64,000 bases of DNA from Streptomyces sp. YS415 (GTDB lineage Bacteria > Actinomycetota > Actinomycetes > Streptomycetales > Streptomycetaceae): NCBI RefSeq assembly GCF_023544665.1, contig NZ_JAMJFL010000001.1, positions 124,001 to 188,000 of the forward strand. Direction: 5' to 3'. The notes beneath the pieces were generated by a model. That model was not told the origin of the DNA and made no database searches. It worked only from the letters and a program-made list of their open reading frames with translations. Positions 8,067-16,168 of this stretch are shown piece by piece. A program made the translations under genes and the position numbers. The stretch's first letter is position 1; every line of letters begins with the position of its first letter.

Positions 8067-8573
8067 TCACGCGGGCTCCGTCTTCCGCGTCGCCGCCGCG
8101 ATGGCCTCCCGCAGATGGTCCTCGTCGGCCTTGCTGAGCGAGGTCTGCACCAACTCGCCGCCGTACGGAGTGAGCTGCGGGATCACCTTGTCGTCGGCGG
8201 CCTTCTTCACCAGCACGAACAGCGCGGCGGCACCCGGCCGCAGATTCTGGCTGAGGTTCTTCATGAAGTCGTCGTTGATGCCCGTGTCGGTGACCGCGCC
8301 CCCGGCCGCACCGGCCGCCGCGCCCACCGCAGCGCCGAGCAGCGGGGCCAGGAAGAGCAGTCCGATCACACCGCCCCACAGCGCACCGCCGGCCGCGCCG
8401 ACGGCCGTGTGGTTGACCGCCTGATGCAGCTTGACCTTCCCCTCCTCCTGGCGCTCGACGACGACCGCGTCCTCCAGCTCCACCAGATGCTGCTTGGACA
8501 GCTCGAACAGCTTGTCGCGGACCTGGTTCGCGGTGGCGACGTCGTTGTAGGCGATGACGAAGAGATCGCTCAT
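8067..8573 (-). CDS. DUF1269 membrane protein
   Basis: A 168-residue protein of the DUF1269 family. It opens [22 protein letters not shown], has a central Gly/Ala-rich hydrophobic stretch (about residues 60-95, [30 protein letters not shown]), and ends with the conserved [18 protein letters not shown] and [20 protein letters not shown] helices. Family members are small putative membrane-associated or general-stress proteins without a known reaction. The start at 8573 is set by this conserved N-terminus; the upstream 34 in-frame residues are low-complexity. It is transcribed divergently from the small membrane protein at 8742. Confidence 0.88.
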   Translation of the reverse strand: MSDLFVIAYNDVATANQVRDKLFELSKQHLVELEDAVVVERQEEGKVKLHQAVNHTAVGAAGGALWGGVIGLLFLAPLLGAAVGAAAGAAGGAVTDTGINDDFMKNLSQNLRPGAAALFVLVKKAADDKVIPQLTPYGGELVQTSLSKADEDHLREAIAAATRKTEPA

Positions 8574-8741
8574 GCTGGGGCACCCCTTGCTTCCCGTACG
8601 GCATCTTCCCGTACGTCCGTATTGCGGTATTTGCGCAATCGATCCGACTCTAGGCCGGTGGAAAAGGGGATGCACGCCGAGTGCCCGGCTCCCTAGCCTG
8701 GACTAATCTCAGCCACCCACGCCCATGGAGGGGAGGCCGTC

Positions 8742-9017
8742 ATGGGCACCATCGTTCTTTCCGGGACCGTCGTCCTGGTTGTCATGGGTTTCGGTAACCC
8801 TCTCTACTGGCTCGCCGCCGTCGCCGTGCTGTTCCTGTACGTGCGGTACGGGCGCGTCGCGTCGCCCGCCCCACGGTCGGGCGGCGGATCCGGCTCGATG
8901 CCGTCGGACTACCGCGCGTACCGGCAGCGGCGCGACATGCAGGCCAAGTGGGAGCGCCGCTACCGCCGCGAGCGGCCCATGGAGTCCCGCCGTCAGGACC
9001 GAGGCCGCAACGGCTGA
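8742..9017 (+). CDS. Small membrane protein
   Basis: A 91-residue protein with GAGGGGAGG upstream of ATG 8742. The N-terminal 35 residues form one or two hydrophobic segments (TIVLSGTVVLVVMGF and PLYWLAAVAVLFLYVRYG), followed by a strongly basic, Arg-rich C-terminal tail (RQRRDMQAKWERRYRRERPM) that is likely cytoplasmic. The function is unknown. It ends 8 bases before the stop of the convergent vWA fusion gene, with no visible terminator between them. Confidence 0.75.
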   Translation: MGTIVLSGTVVLVVMGFGNPLYWLAAVAVLFLYVRYGRVASPAPRSGGGSGSMPSDYRAYRQRRDMQAKWERRYRRERPMESRRQDRGRNG

Positions 9018-9024
9018 GCGCCGG

Positions 9025-11751
9025 TCAGAAGTTGGAGATCACGCTGGTGATCACCTTCTCGATCGTCTCGACGTCGTGTGCTTCGTACGCCTGCCCCCCG
9101 CCGGCGTCCGCGATCCGCTGGAGCACGCTCCTGCCCTCGCGGTCGCGGTCGTCGGCCTCGCTGCCGTAGGCGATGGTGAACACGCGCACCAGGGGCTTGG
9201 ACGTGTCCCCGATGCGCCCCAGCAGCTCCTCCTCGGTCAGACTGCCCCGGTCCTCGTTGCGGCCGTCGGTGAGCAGGACGATCGCGTTGATGGCGCTCGG
9301 GTCGTAGTCCTTCCGCATGGCCTTGGTCGCCGCGTCCAGCGTGTCGTACAGGCCGGTCGCGCCCTCCGCCTCCAGGGCACGGAAGTTGTCGGACAGCTGC
9401 TTGCTCCGGGCCTGGTCGTAGGGGCCCACCGGGACGAGTTCCCGGTAGTCCGTGACGCCGCCCAGGTCCTCGGCGTCGGAGAACTTCCACAGCCCGACCT
9501 TGTCCGACCGGGTGAACTCACCGAACAACTCGGTCTCCGCCCGCTTCAGACGCTGCAGCTTGCTCTCCCCGGCGCTCACGATCCCGTCGTTCATCGAGGC
9601 CGAGGTGTCGATGACGAGGAGCACATTGGCGGGCCGGCGCAGCACGGGCCAGATGTCCAGCAGGTGCTTGAGCACGTCGTCGTCGGGGGTGGACAGAGGG
9701 TCGGGCGGGGTGTCGGGCAGGACGCCGTGGGCCTCGTTGAGCACGGGGGAGTTCTTCGGGGCCGTGCCCTCGTGCGTGCGGAAGCCGTAGGGCGCGAAGT
9801 GACGGGCGAAGACCTCGGGGGAGTGCAGGTAGGTGAGGAAGTCCTCCGCCACCGCCTTCTTCGCTGCGCCCCTGCCGTTCAGCTTGATGTAGGGGTGGTC
9901 GGAGAACAGGATTCCGTCCTCCGGGTAGAACGACACCAGGGGAGTCTGCGGCTTGGTGGTCTTCTTGCAGCCCTCCTCGTCGCTGAGCGCGCCACAGGGG
10001 TGGCCCGCGTTGTAGGCCGCCACGGTGCTCTCCTCCAGCGTGACGGCGGAGATGTAGGACATGGCTTTGTCCTCGTGCTCCTCGTCGGCCCGGCGCAGAT
10101 TGGCGGTGAAGGTCAGCGTGGTGTCGCCGTAGTGCACCGCGGACTGCTCGATGTCCTTGACGAACTCGCGGTTGCCTGCGTCGTCGAGGCGCCCCTTGCT
10201 CAGCTCGCCGCTGGTGCCGGTCGCGGCGTAGAAGGCGCCGATCGTCGCGTTGAGCCCCGAGGTGGAGTACTCGGGATTGGTCTTGCCGAGCGTGAAGTCC
10301 CCCCACCCCGGCTTGCCCCGGTCCTTCCGGCCCCAGAAGCCCTTGGCGTTTCTCGACCAGTCGGCCAGCTCACTCCAGCTGAACCCGTTCTCGGGCCACT
10401 CCAGCACCTCGGCCATCGGCCGGGGCATGGCGACGGTGAGCGGACTGGTGACGATCGGCTCCGCCCGCTCCGGGAACAGGCCCTGGTTCTTGCCCGTCGC
10501 GTTCGTCCGGGCCAACGACAGCCACGCGCCCCCGGCCGGCGACCACACGTCCGGCCGCGGCCCGTCGTCCTCCTCCCAGCCCCGGGCGAGCGCCCGCATC
10601 GCCTCGCCCGAGTTCTTGTCGTGGACGACGACCTCCACGCAGGCGCTGCCGCTGCGCCGGGGACCGTAGGCCTTGGCGGCGCGCCGCAGGGATTCCGACT
10701 TGTCGACGGACGCGGCGATGCGCAGGAAGGTGTCGGCCTCGCCGCAGCTCGCCAGGGAGGCGGCGGGCGCATGGTCGTCGTCGGCCGTCGAGTCACCGCT
10801 GCCGCAGGACTGCACGGCCACGACGGCGATGACCGTCGCCGTGGCGACCAGCGGCACCCCCCACAGCAGCCGCCGCCGACGCGCGCCTGAGACGGCCCGC
10901 CTCCGCGGAGCCCTGGGCGGGACGGGCGGCCTGCCCGGCTTCCGGGGCATCCGTAAGGACAGGGTCGCGGCGGGGCGAGCAGGCGGGGCGGACGGCTCGA
11001 CGTCGAGCGCGAGGAGGACGCGTACGGCCACGTGCGCCGCGTTGAGCGCGGCGTCCTGCTGCCCGCCGGCCGCCTCCAGCCCCTTCTTGTCCCCGTCCGC
11101 CAGGTCGCTGATCCCACGGATGAGGAGCCACTTGAGCCCCGTGGAAGCACGGCTCTGGACCGCCCGGGCGAAACCGGCGCCCTCCGTCTCGATCGCCGCC
11201 GTGTCCTCGTAATGCGTCCGGATGATCCCGTGCTCGGGGGCGTACGGGGAGTCGATCACGGTGTCCCCGGACGCGATCGGCTTCACGTGGATGCGGCCGG
11301 TGAGCAGCGGGGCGAGATCCTGCGCCACCTGTTCCGCGGTGCCGAGGACCTCTCCCGGGGGCTCCCAGCTCCTGGGACGGGCGTGGAATCCCTGCTCCGA
11401 CTGCTTGCCCCGCTGGTACTCGTACACCGTCTCGGCGATGACGACATCCCGGGGCAGGGCGTCCTTGCGGCCGGCGGCGATACCGACGAAGAAGGCGGCC
11501 TCCGGCTGCACCTTGGCCAGCCAGCTGCTCACCGCCGTGGCGGTCGTGGTGTTGCCGGTCCCGGTCCTGGCCAGGTACACCCGCCAGGGAACCCGGCCGC
11601 TCAGCTCGTAGACGGCCGCGCGCGTACCGCCGTCGCGTTCGTCGGGGCCGGAGCGTGTCGCGCCGGCCGCCGTGAGATGGCGCTCGACCTTCTCGTACTC
11701 CACCGGAAGGGCCGTGAAGATCATCGCTGTGCGGGTACGGGCTACTGCCAC
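9025..11751 (-). CDS. Fusion: nucleosidase (PNP/MTAN fold) - TM - solute-binding domain - vWA domain
   Basis: A 908-residue multi-domain protein. Residues 1-250 are a nucleoside phosphorylase/MTAN-type domain: GIAAGRKDALPRDVVIAE (90-107), the substrate-binding IETEGAGFA (187-195) and the catalytic-Asp motif ISDLADG (214-220) are all intact. Residues 251-295 are a Pro/Arg-rich linker. One hydrophobic segment follows (about 296-313), ending VQSCGSGD, which is lipobox-like. Residues 335-665 resemble an extracellular solute-binding protein, and 708-908 are a von Willebrand A domain with a complete MIDAS start (DTSAS, 715-719) plus LLTDGRNED. The expected topology is nucleosidase inside and SBP-vWA outside. 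An in-frame ATG at 10950 (residue 268) could yield an SBP-vWA lipoprotein alone. The function is unknown. A role in nucleotide signalling triggered by outside binding is only inference. Confidence 0.85.
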   Translation of the reverse strand: MAVARTRTAMIFTALPVEYEKVERHLTAAGATRSGPDERDGGTRAAVYELSGRVPWRVYLARTGTGNTTTATAVSSWLAKVQPEAAFFVGIAAGRKDALPRDVVIAETVYEYQRGKQSEQGFHARPRSWEPPGEVLGTAEQVAQDLAPLLTGRIHVKPIASGDTVIDSPYAPEHGIIRTHYEDTAAIETEGAGFARAVQSRASTGLKWLLIRGISDLADGDKKGLEAAGGQQDAALNAAHVAVRVLLALDVEPSAPPARPAATLSLRMPRKPGRPPVPPRAPRRRAVSGARRRRLLWGVPLVATATVIAVVAVQSCGSGDSTADDDHAPAASLASCGEADTFLRIAASVDKSESLRRAAKAYGPRRSGSACVEVVVHDKNSGEAMRALARGWEEDDGPRPDVWSPAGGAWLSLARTNATGKNQGLFPERAEPIVTSPLTVAMPRPMAEVLEWPENGFSWSELADWSRNAKGFWGRKDRGKPGWGDFTLGKTNPEYSTSGLNATIGAFYAATGTSGELSKGRLDDAGNREFVKDIEQSAVHYGDTTLTFTANLRRADEEHEDKAMSYISAVTLEESTVAAYNAGHPCGALSDEEGCKKTTKPQTPLVSFYPEDGILFSDHPYIKLNGRGAAKKAVAEDFLTYLHSPEVFARHFAPYGFRTHEGTAPKNSPVLNEAHGVLPDTPPDPLSTPDDDVLKHLLDIWPVLRRPANVLLVIDTSASMNDGIVSAGESKLQRLKRAETELFGEFTRSDKVGLWKFSDAEDLGGVTDYRELVPVGPYDQARSKQLSDNFRALEAEGATGLYDTLDAATKAMRKDYDPSAINAIVLLTDGRNEDRGSLTEEELLGRIGDTSKPLVRVFTIAYGSEADDRDREGRSVLQRIADAGGGQAYEAHDVETIEKVITSVISNF

Positions 11752-11875
11752 CGGACCAACCGATCATGAGGCGGACTGCGAAGCGGATCGCCCAAGAGGC
11801 GCAGCAACATCATGCAGCCCAAGGCCCCTGGCGGGCACGGGGATTGACAGGAGCGCCCGCCAAAGACACCGCTTC

Positions 11876-12136
11876 TTAATAACCCGCCCGGAAACTGCTG
11901 TACCCGAGCAGCACGATGATCGCTGCGACGCTCCCCAGCACCACGGCGGTGGATATCCAGGACCGCCGCCGGCTGTTCCGCACCGGATCCGGATCGCCCC
12001 GGAACGGCACCGGACCGGGCGGGTTCTCCTTCCACCGGGCGGCCAGCATCCGCGCCCGCGCGGAGGGCTCCTTGTGCGCGGCCGCGTCCGCCCACTTGAT
12101 GTCGAACTCCCGCTCGCCGTCGTCCCGTTCGGACAT
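11876..12136 (-). CDS. Small single-pass membrane protein
   Basis: An 86-residue protein. The N-terminal 55 residues are charged and soluble (MSERDDGEREFDIKWADAAA at the start, then AARWKENPPG), followed by RRRSWISTAVVLGSVAAIIVLLGY, a single C-terminal membrane segment ending five residues before the stop. It is a C-tail-anchored protein with its bulk in the cytosol by the positive-inside rule. It lies between glnA and the nucleosidase/vWA fusion, all on the minus strand; the glnA terminator separates it from glnA. I recognise no family. Confidence 0.75.
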   Translation of the reverse strand: MSERDDGEREFDIKWADAAAHKEPSARARMLAARWKENPPGPVPFRGDPDPVRNSRRRSWISTAVVLGSVAAIIVLLGYSSFRAGY

Positions 12137-12181
12137 CCCCGTAGACCCTTCTCGAACAGCCGTACCCCCACGATACGACGA

Positions 12182-12213
12182 CGCCCCCGCCCTGAGAACC
12201 AGGAACGGGGGCG
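12182..12213 (-). terminator. Hairpin terminator of glnA
   Basis: CGCCCCCG (12182-12189) pairs with CGGGGGCG (12206-12213); an inner CCTG/CAGG pair extends the stem. It lies 25 bases beyond the glnA stop. Confidence 0.7.
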
Positions 12214-12237
12214 CCGACGGAACGGCTCAGGCGTCGA

Positions 12238-13647
12238 TCACACGTCGAAGTACAGCTCGAACTCGTGCGGGTGCGGACGCAGCTGGAGCGGGGCGATCTC
12301 GTTGGCGCGCTTGAAGTCGATCCACGTCTCGATCAGGTCGGACGTGAAGACGTCACCGGCGAGCAGGAACTCGTGGTCGCGCTCCAGGGAGTCGAGGACG
12401 GCCGGGAGGGAGGTCGGGACCTGGGCGACGTTCGCGTGCTCCTCGGGAGCCAGCTCGTACAGGTCCTTGTCGATCGGCTCGGCCGGCTCGATCTTGTTCT
12501 TGATGCCGTCCAGGCCCGCCAGGAGCAGCGCCGAGAAGGCCAGGTACGGGTTGCCGGAGGAGTCGGGCGCGCGGAACTCGACGCGCTTGGCCTTCGGGTT
12601 GGAGCCCGTGATCGGGATACGCATGGCCGCGGAGCGGTTGCGCTGCGAGTACACCAGGTTGATCGGCGCCTCGAAGCCCGGCACCAGGCGGTGGTAGGAG
12701 TTCACCGTCGGGTTGGTGAAGGCCAGCAGCGACGGGGCGTGCTTGAGGATGCCGCCGATGTAGTAGCGCGCCATGTCCGACAGGCCCGCGTAGCCGGCCT
12801 CGTCGTAGAACAGCGGGTCGCCGTTGCTCCACAGCGACTGGTGGACGTGCATGCCCGAGCCGTTGTCACCGAAGATCGGCTTCGGCATGAAGGTCGCGGT
12901 CTTGCCGTTGCGCCAGGCCACGTTCTTCACGATGTACTTGAAGAGCTGGAGGTCGTCGGCCGCGGCGAGCAGCGTGTTGAACTTGTAGTTGATCTCGGCC
13001 TGGCCGGCGGTGCCCACCTCGTGGTGCTGGCGCTCGACCTTCAGGCCCTGCTTGTCCAGCTCCAGGGAGATCTCGGCGCGCAGGTCGGCGAAGTGGTCGA
13101 CCGGCGGGACCGGGAAGTAGCCGCCCTTGTAGCGGACCTTGTAGCCGCGGTTGTCCTCCAGCGCACCGGTGTTCCAGGCGCCCGCCTCGGAGTCGATGTG
13201 GTAGAAGGACTCGTTCGCGGAGGTCGCGAAGCGGACCGAGTCGAAGACGTAGAACTCGGCCTCGGGACCGAAGTACGCGGTGTCCGCGATACCGGTCGAG
13301 GCGAGGTAGGCCTCCGCCTTCTTGGCCACGTTGCGCGGGTCACGGGAGTACTGCTCGCCCGTGATCGGGTCGTGGATGAAGAAGTTGACGTTCAGCGTCT
13401 TGTCGCGGCGGAAGGGGTCGACCCGGGCGGTCGACAGGTCCGCGCGCAGCGCCATGTCGGACTCGTGGATGGCCTGGAAGCCGCGGATCGACGAACCGTC
13501 GAAGGCGAGCTCCTCGTCCGGGTCGAACGCCTCGACGGGCACCGTGAAGTGCTGCATGACGCCCGGCAGGTCGCAGAAGCGGACGTCGACGAACTTGACC
13601 TCCTCGTCCGCGATGAACTTCTTGGCCTCGTCGGCGTTCTGGAACAT
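12238..13647 (-). CDS. glnA: Glutamine synthetase type I (GSI-beta)
   Basis: A 469-residue GSI subunit; the active enzyme is a cytosolic dodecamer making glutamine from glutamate, NH3 and ATP. The start at 13647 ([12 protein letters not shown]) follows GTAGGAGGAGCTGG and matches the family. Signatures include [10 protein letters not shown], the metal/ATP motif in [24 protein letters not shown] and [12 protein letters not shown]. The adenylylation site [10 protein letters not shown] places the modifiable Tyr at residue 397, so GlnE-type post-translational control is expected. The GlnR operator at 13745-13782 shows transcriptional nitrogen control. This is the main glutamine synthetase; glnII lies about 8.6 kb away on the same strand. 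Confidence 0.98.
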   Translation of the reverse strand: MFQNADEAKKFIADEEVKFVDVRFCDLPGVMQHFTVPVEAFDPDEELAFDGSSIRGFQAIHESDMALRADLSTARVDPFRRDKTLNVNFFIHDPITGEQYSRDPRNVAKKAEAYLASTGIADTAYFGPEAEFYVFDSVRFATSANESFYHIDSEAGAWNTGALEDNRGYKVRYKGGYFPVPPVDHFADLRAEISLELDKQGLKVERQHHEVGTAGQAEINYKFNTLLAAADDLQLFKYIVKNVAWRNGKTATFMPKPIFGDNGSGMHVHQSLWSNGDPLFYDEAGYAGLSDMARYYIGGILKHAPSLLAFTNPTVNSYHRLVPGFEAPINLVYSQRNRSAAMRIPITGSNPKAKRVEFRAPDSSGNPYLAFSALLLAGLDGIKNKIEPAEPIDKDLYELAPEEHANVAQVPTSLPAVLDSLERDHEFLLAGDVFTSDLIETWIDFKRANEIAPLQLRPHPHEFELYFDV

Positions 13648-13728
13648 CCAGCTCCTCCTACTCCCGACGGTCCGTGCCGGGGTGGTAGTTCGTTCGTGCG
13701 GCCAGTGCGGTGGCACACGCTGACCTCG

Positions 13729-13734
13729 ACCCTA
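13729..13734 (-). promoter_or_regulatory. Candidate glnA -10 element
   Basis: TAGGGT on the minus strand, 82 bases upstream of the start codon and 10 bases downstream of the GlnR operator. The -35 position overlaps the operator and is poor (ACGCCA), as expected for an activator-dependent promoter. Confidence 0.45.
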
Positions 13735-13744
13735 GGGACGCGTG

Positions 13745-13782
13745 ATTTCTCTGGCGTGACCCATTTGTTTCGCCCAAGTTAA
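13745..13782 (-). promoter_or_regulatory. GlnR operator of glnA
   Basis: The minus strand reads TTAAC-n6-GAAAC-n6-GTCAC-n6-GAAAT, a near-perfect double GlnR box with exact 6-base spacing. It lies about 100 bases upstream of glnA. GlnR activation of glnA is well established in Streptomyces. Confidence 0.92.
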
Positions 13783-13857
13783 CCGGACCTCGTTCCACCG
13801 TAGCCCCGACGCACCCCGGCTGTCCTCGGTCATATGGGGGCGCAGTACCGTGGACGG

Positions 13858-14325
13858 GTGGACAACAGGCAAGCAATCGGATCCTGGCTCTCCGGGCCCC
13901 GCGCAGCCATGGAGGACGCCGGTGTCGACTTCGGATACCGGGGTGAGCAACTCGGTCTGCCGGAGCACGGGCCGGGCTCCATCGCCCGCCCGGGCAGGCG
14001 CCTCGGCGCCCTCGCCGTGGACTGGGGCCTGTGCCTCTTGATCGCATACGGCCTGATCACGGAGGGCTACGACAGCGCCACCGGCAACTGGGCGCTGCTC
14101 ATCCTGTTCGTGATGAGCGCCCTGACCCTCGGCAGCGTCGGCTTCACACCGGGCAAGCGCCTGTTCGGTCTGCGGGTGCTCGCCCTGGACACCGGCAAGG
14201 TCAACCCGCTGCGCGCCCTGCTGCGCACGGTCCTGCTCTGCCTCGCCGTCCCGGCCCTGATCTGGGACCGCGACGGCCGCGGCCTGCACGACCGGCTGGC
14301 GCGCACGGTCGAGGTCCGGATCTGA
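13858..14325 (+). CDS. RDD-family membrane protein
   Basis: A 155-residue RDD-domain protein. The domain starts with the naming residues in ARPGRRLGALAVDWGLCLLIAYG and contains GFTPGKRLFGLRVL, the typical second motif, and a C-terminal LIWDRDGRGLHDRLARTVEV. There are two or three membrane segments. The GTG at 13858 is preferred over ATG 13834 because TACCGT, a good -10, lies 7 bases upstream of it, suggesting a leaderless transcript. It is divergent from glnA with 210 bases between, and its homologue next to glnA is conserved across actinobacteria. The function of RDD proteins is largely unknown; some act in ion transport. Confidence 0.85.
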   Translation: MDNRQAIGSWLSGPRAAMEDAGVDFGYRGEQLGLPEHGPGSIARPGRRLGALAVDWGLCLLIAYGLITEGYDSATGNWALLILFVMSALTLGSVGFTPGKRLFGLRVLALDTGKVNPLRALLRTVLLCLAVPALIWDRDGRGLHDRLARTVEVRI

Positions 14326-14375
14326 CGCCGGTCGGGTGACCCTCGCGGCCGTCACGGCCCGGGGTCCCCACGACG

Positions 14376-14390
14376 TCGAATGTTGTTCGA
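14376..14390. promoter_or_regulatory. Small inverted repeat upstream of the monooxygenase gene
   Basis: TCGAA-n5-TTCGA lies 37 bases upstream of the GTG start at 14427, in the short gap after the RDD gene. It could be an operator for the monooxygenase pair, but 5-bp arms are weak evidence. Confidence 0.25.
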
Positions 14391-14426
14391 AACACTGCCG
14401 CCAACTCTGGCGGAGGTGGTTGGACA

Positions 14427-15578
14427 GTGTCGTACGACAAGACGTCGACGATCGTGGACCGGGCGACGCAGGTCGCCGACATCGCGGCCCGGCACAGCGA
14501 GGAGGCCGAAGCCGCGCGCCGGCTCTCGCCCCAGGTGGTGCACGCCGTGCGGGACGCCGGGTTCGCCCGGCACTTCGTGCCCCTGGCCCACGGCGGCACG
14601 GCCGGCGGCTTCACCGAGCTGACCTCGGCGGTCTTCCGGGTCGGGGAGGGCTGCACCTCAGCCGCCTGGGCGGCCTCCCTGTCGGCCTACGCCGGACGCT
14701 ACGCGGCGTTCCTGCCCGAGCGGGGGCAGGCGGAGATCTGGGCGGACGGCCCCGACGCCCTGCTCGCCGCGGCCCTGATGCCGTCCGGCACCGCCCGTCG
14801 GGTGGACGGCGGCTGGCGGCTCGGCGGTGAGTGGAAGTACATCAGCGGGGTGCACTTCGCCGACTGGGCGCTCGCCTGCGCGGCCGTCCCCGACGAGCCG
14901 TCGTCGGACCCCGAGGGGCGCCCTGAGGTGCGGTACTTCGCGGTGCCGCGGGACGACTTCACGATCACCGACAGCTGGTACTCCGTGGGCATGCGCGGCA
15001 CCGGCAGCGACACCCTGGTGCTCGCCGACGTCTTCGTGCCCGAACACCGCACCCTGGCCCGCTCCGCCGTCCACGCCGGCCGCGCCCCCGCCTCGGACGC
15101 CCGCTGCCACATCGTGCCGATGCACGCCGTGAACTCGCTGCCGTTCGCCGCTCCGCTGGTCGGCGCCGTGCGGGGCGCCATGCGGGCCTGGGTGGAGCGG
15201 ACCGGGGCGCGGGTCGACCGGCGGGGCAGGGCCGTACGGGAGATGCCCTCCATGCAGGTCTCGCTGGCCCGCTCGGCCGCCGAGGCCGACGCCGCCGAGC
15301 TCCTCGTCCGGCGTACCGCGGCGGTCGCCGACGGAACGGAGTCCCCGGCCGACGGCGAGGCGGCGGTCCGCGGGGCCCGGGACCTGGCGCTGGCGGTGGA
15401 ACTGCTGGTCTCGGCCGTCGACCGGGTCTTCCGCAGCAGCGGGACCTCCGGGCAGTCCTCGACCGACCCCGTGCAGCGCTTCTGGCGGGACGTGAACAGC
15501 GCCGCCTCCCACGTGGCGCTCTCCTTCGAGTCCACGGGCGCCGCCTACGGCGCCTGGGCGCTCTCCGACCGGAGCTGA
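14427..15578 (+). CDS. Flavin-dependent monooxygenase, large component (acyl-CoA dehydrogenase fold)
   Basis: A 383-residue oxygenase component of a two-component FMNH2/FADH2-dependent monooxygenase (HpaH/HsaA/DszC-like group D). It has the N-terminal helical domain (FVPLAHGGTAGGFTELTSAVFRVGEGCTSAAW), the middle beta domain (GGEWKYISGVHFADWAL, VGMRGTGSDTLVLADVFVPE) and a C-terminal four-helix domain with FRSSGTSGQSSTDPVQRFWRDVNSAASHVA. The GTG start at 14427 has GGAGG about 10 bases upstream. Its reductase partner follows 42 bases downstream. The substrate is unknown; relatives hydroxylate phenols or act in antibiotic tailoring. To my recollection the pair is not at this place in S. coelicolor, so it may be an insertion between the RDD and DUF4191 genes. 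Confidence 0.85.
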   Translation: MSYDKTSTIVDRATQVADIAARHSEEAEAARRLSPQVVHAVRDAGFARHFVPLAHGGTAGGFTELTSAVFRVGEGCTSAAWAASLSAYAGRYAAFLPERGQAEIWADGPDALLAAALMPSGTARRVDGGWRLGGEWKYISGVHFADWALACAAVPDEPSSDPEGRPEVRYFAVPRDDFTITDSWYSVGMRGTGSDTLVLADVFVPEHRTLARSAVHAGRAPASDARCHIVPMHAVNSLPFAAPLVGAVRGAMRAWVERTGARVDRRGRAVREMPSMQVSLARSAAEADAAELLVRRTAAVADGTESPADGEAAVRGARDLALAVELLVSAVDRVFRSSGTSGQSSTDPVQRFWRDVNSAASHVALSFESTGAAYGAWALSDRS

Positions 15579-15620
15579 CGTCCGGTTGCCGGGAGGGCGG
15601 GGCTCGCGGATAGTCGCGTC

Positions 15621-16124
15621 ATGGCCGAGCTGGACACTGACCCACCGGACACGACGGCGGCGTCCGAGGAGTTCCGGGCCGCGATGGGCCGCTTCCCCTC
15701 GGGCGTGGTGGTGGTGACCACCCGGTGCCCGGACGGCACCCCCCGCGGCTTCACCGCGAGCTCGTTCTGCTCGGTGTCGCTGGACCCGCCGATGGTGCTG
15801 GTGTGCCTGGCGAACTCGGCGGACTCGGCCGCGTCCTTCGCCCGCTGCGACCGCTTCGCGGTGAGCGTGCTCGCCCCGCTGCACCGCCCGCTCGCGGAGC
15901 GCTTCGCCACCAAGGGCGCCGACAAGTTCGGCGCCGCCGGGCTGCGGCTGAGCCCTGGGGGACTGCCGGCGGTCGAGCGGGCCCTGTCCGTGCTGGAATG
16001 CGCCGCACACGCACGTCACCCGGCCGGGGACCATACGGTCCTGATCGGCCGGGTGACGGGAGTACGACTGGGTGAAGGAGCCCCGATGGTCTACTACGAC
16101 CGGTCCTTCAGAACGCTGGCCTGA
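15621..16124 (+). CDS. NAD(P)H:flavin oxidoreductase (HpaC-like reductase component)
   Basis: A 167-residue flavin reductase domain protein. It shows FRAAMGRFPSGVVVVTTRCPDG, then GFTASSFCSVSLDPPMVLVCL and the C-terminal HARHPAGDHTVLIGRVTGVRLGEGAPMVYYDRSF, the standard split-barrel flavin reductase pattern ending in G.PLVYx.R.F. It reduces free FMN or FAD with NAD(P)H and hands it to the oxygenase encoded just upstream. The two form one transcription unit. Its stop codon lies inside the first unit of a 3 x 16-bp tandem repeat (16121-16168) that also contains the stop of the convergent DUF4191 gene. Confidence 0.88.
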   Translation: MAELDTDPPDTTAASEEFRAAMGRFPSGVVVVTTRCPDGTPRGFTASSFCSVSLDPPMVLVCLANSADSAASFARCDRFAVSVLAPLHRPLAERFATKGADKFGAAGLRLSPGGLPAVERALSVLECAAHARHPAGDHTVLIGRVTGVRLGEGAPMVYYDRSFRTLA

Positions 16125-16168
16125 GGCTCAGCGGGCCTGAGGCTCAGCGGGCCTGAGGCTCAGCGGGC
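16121..16168. repeat. Three perfect 16-bp tandem repeats at a convergent gene junction
   Basis: CTGAGGCTCAGCGGGC occurs at 16121-16136, 16137-16152 and 16153-16168 without a mismatch. Each unit contains the perfect palindrome CTGAG-G-CTCAG. The first unit holds the TGA of the flavin reductase and the third holds the stop of the DUF4191 gene on the other strand. It may serve as a bidirectional terminator. Confidence 0.95.
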
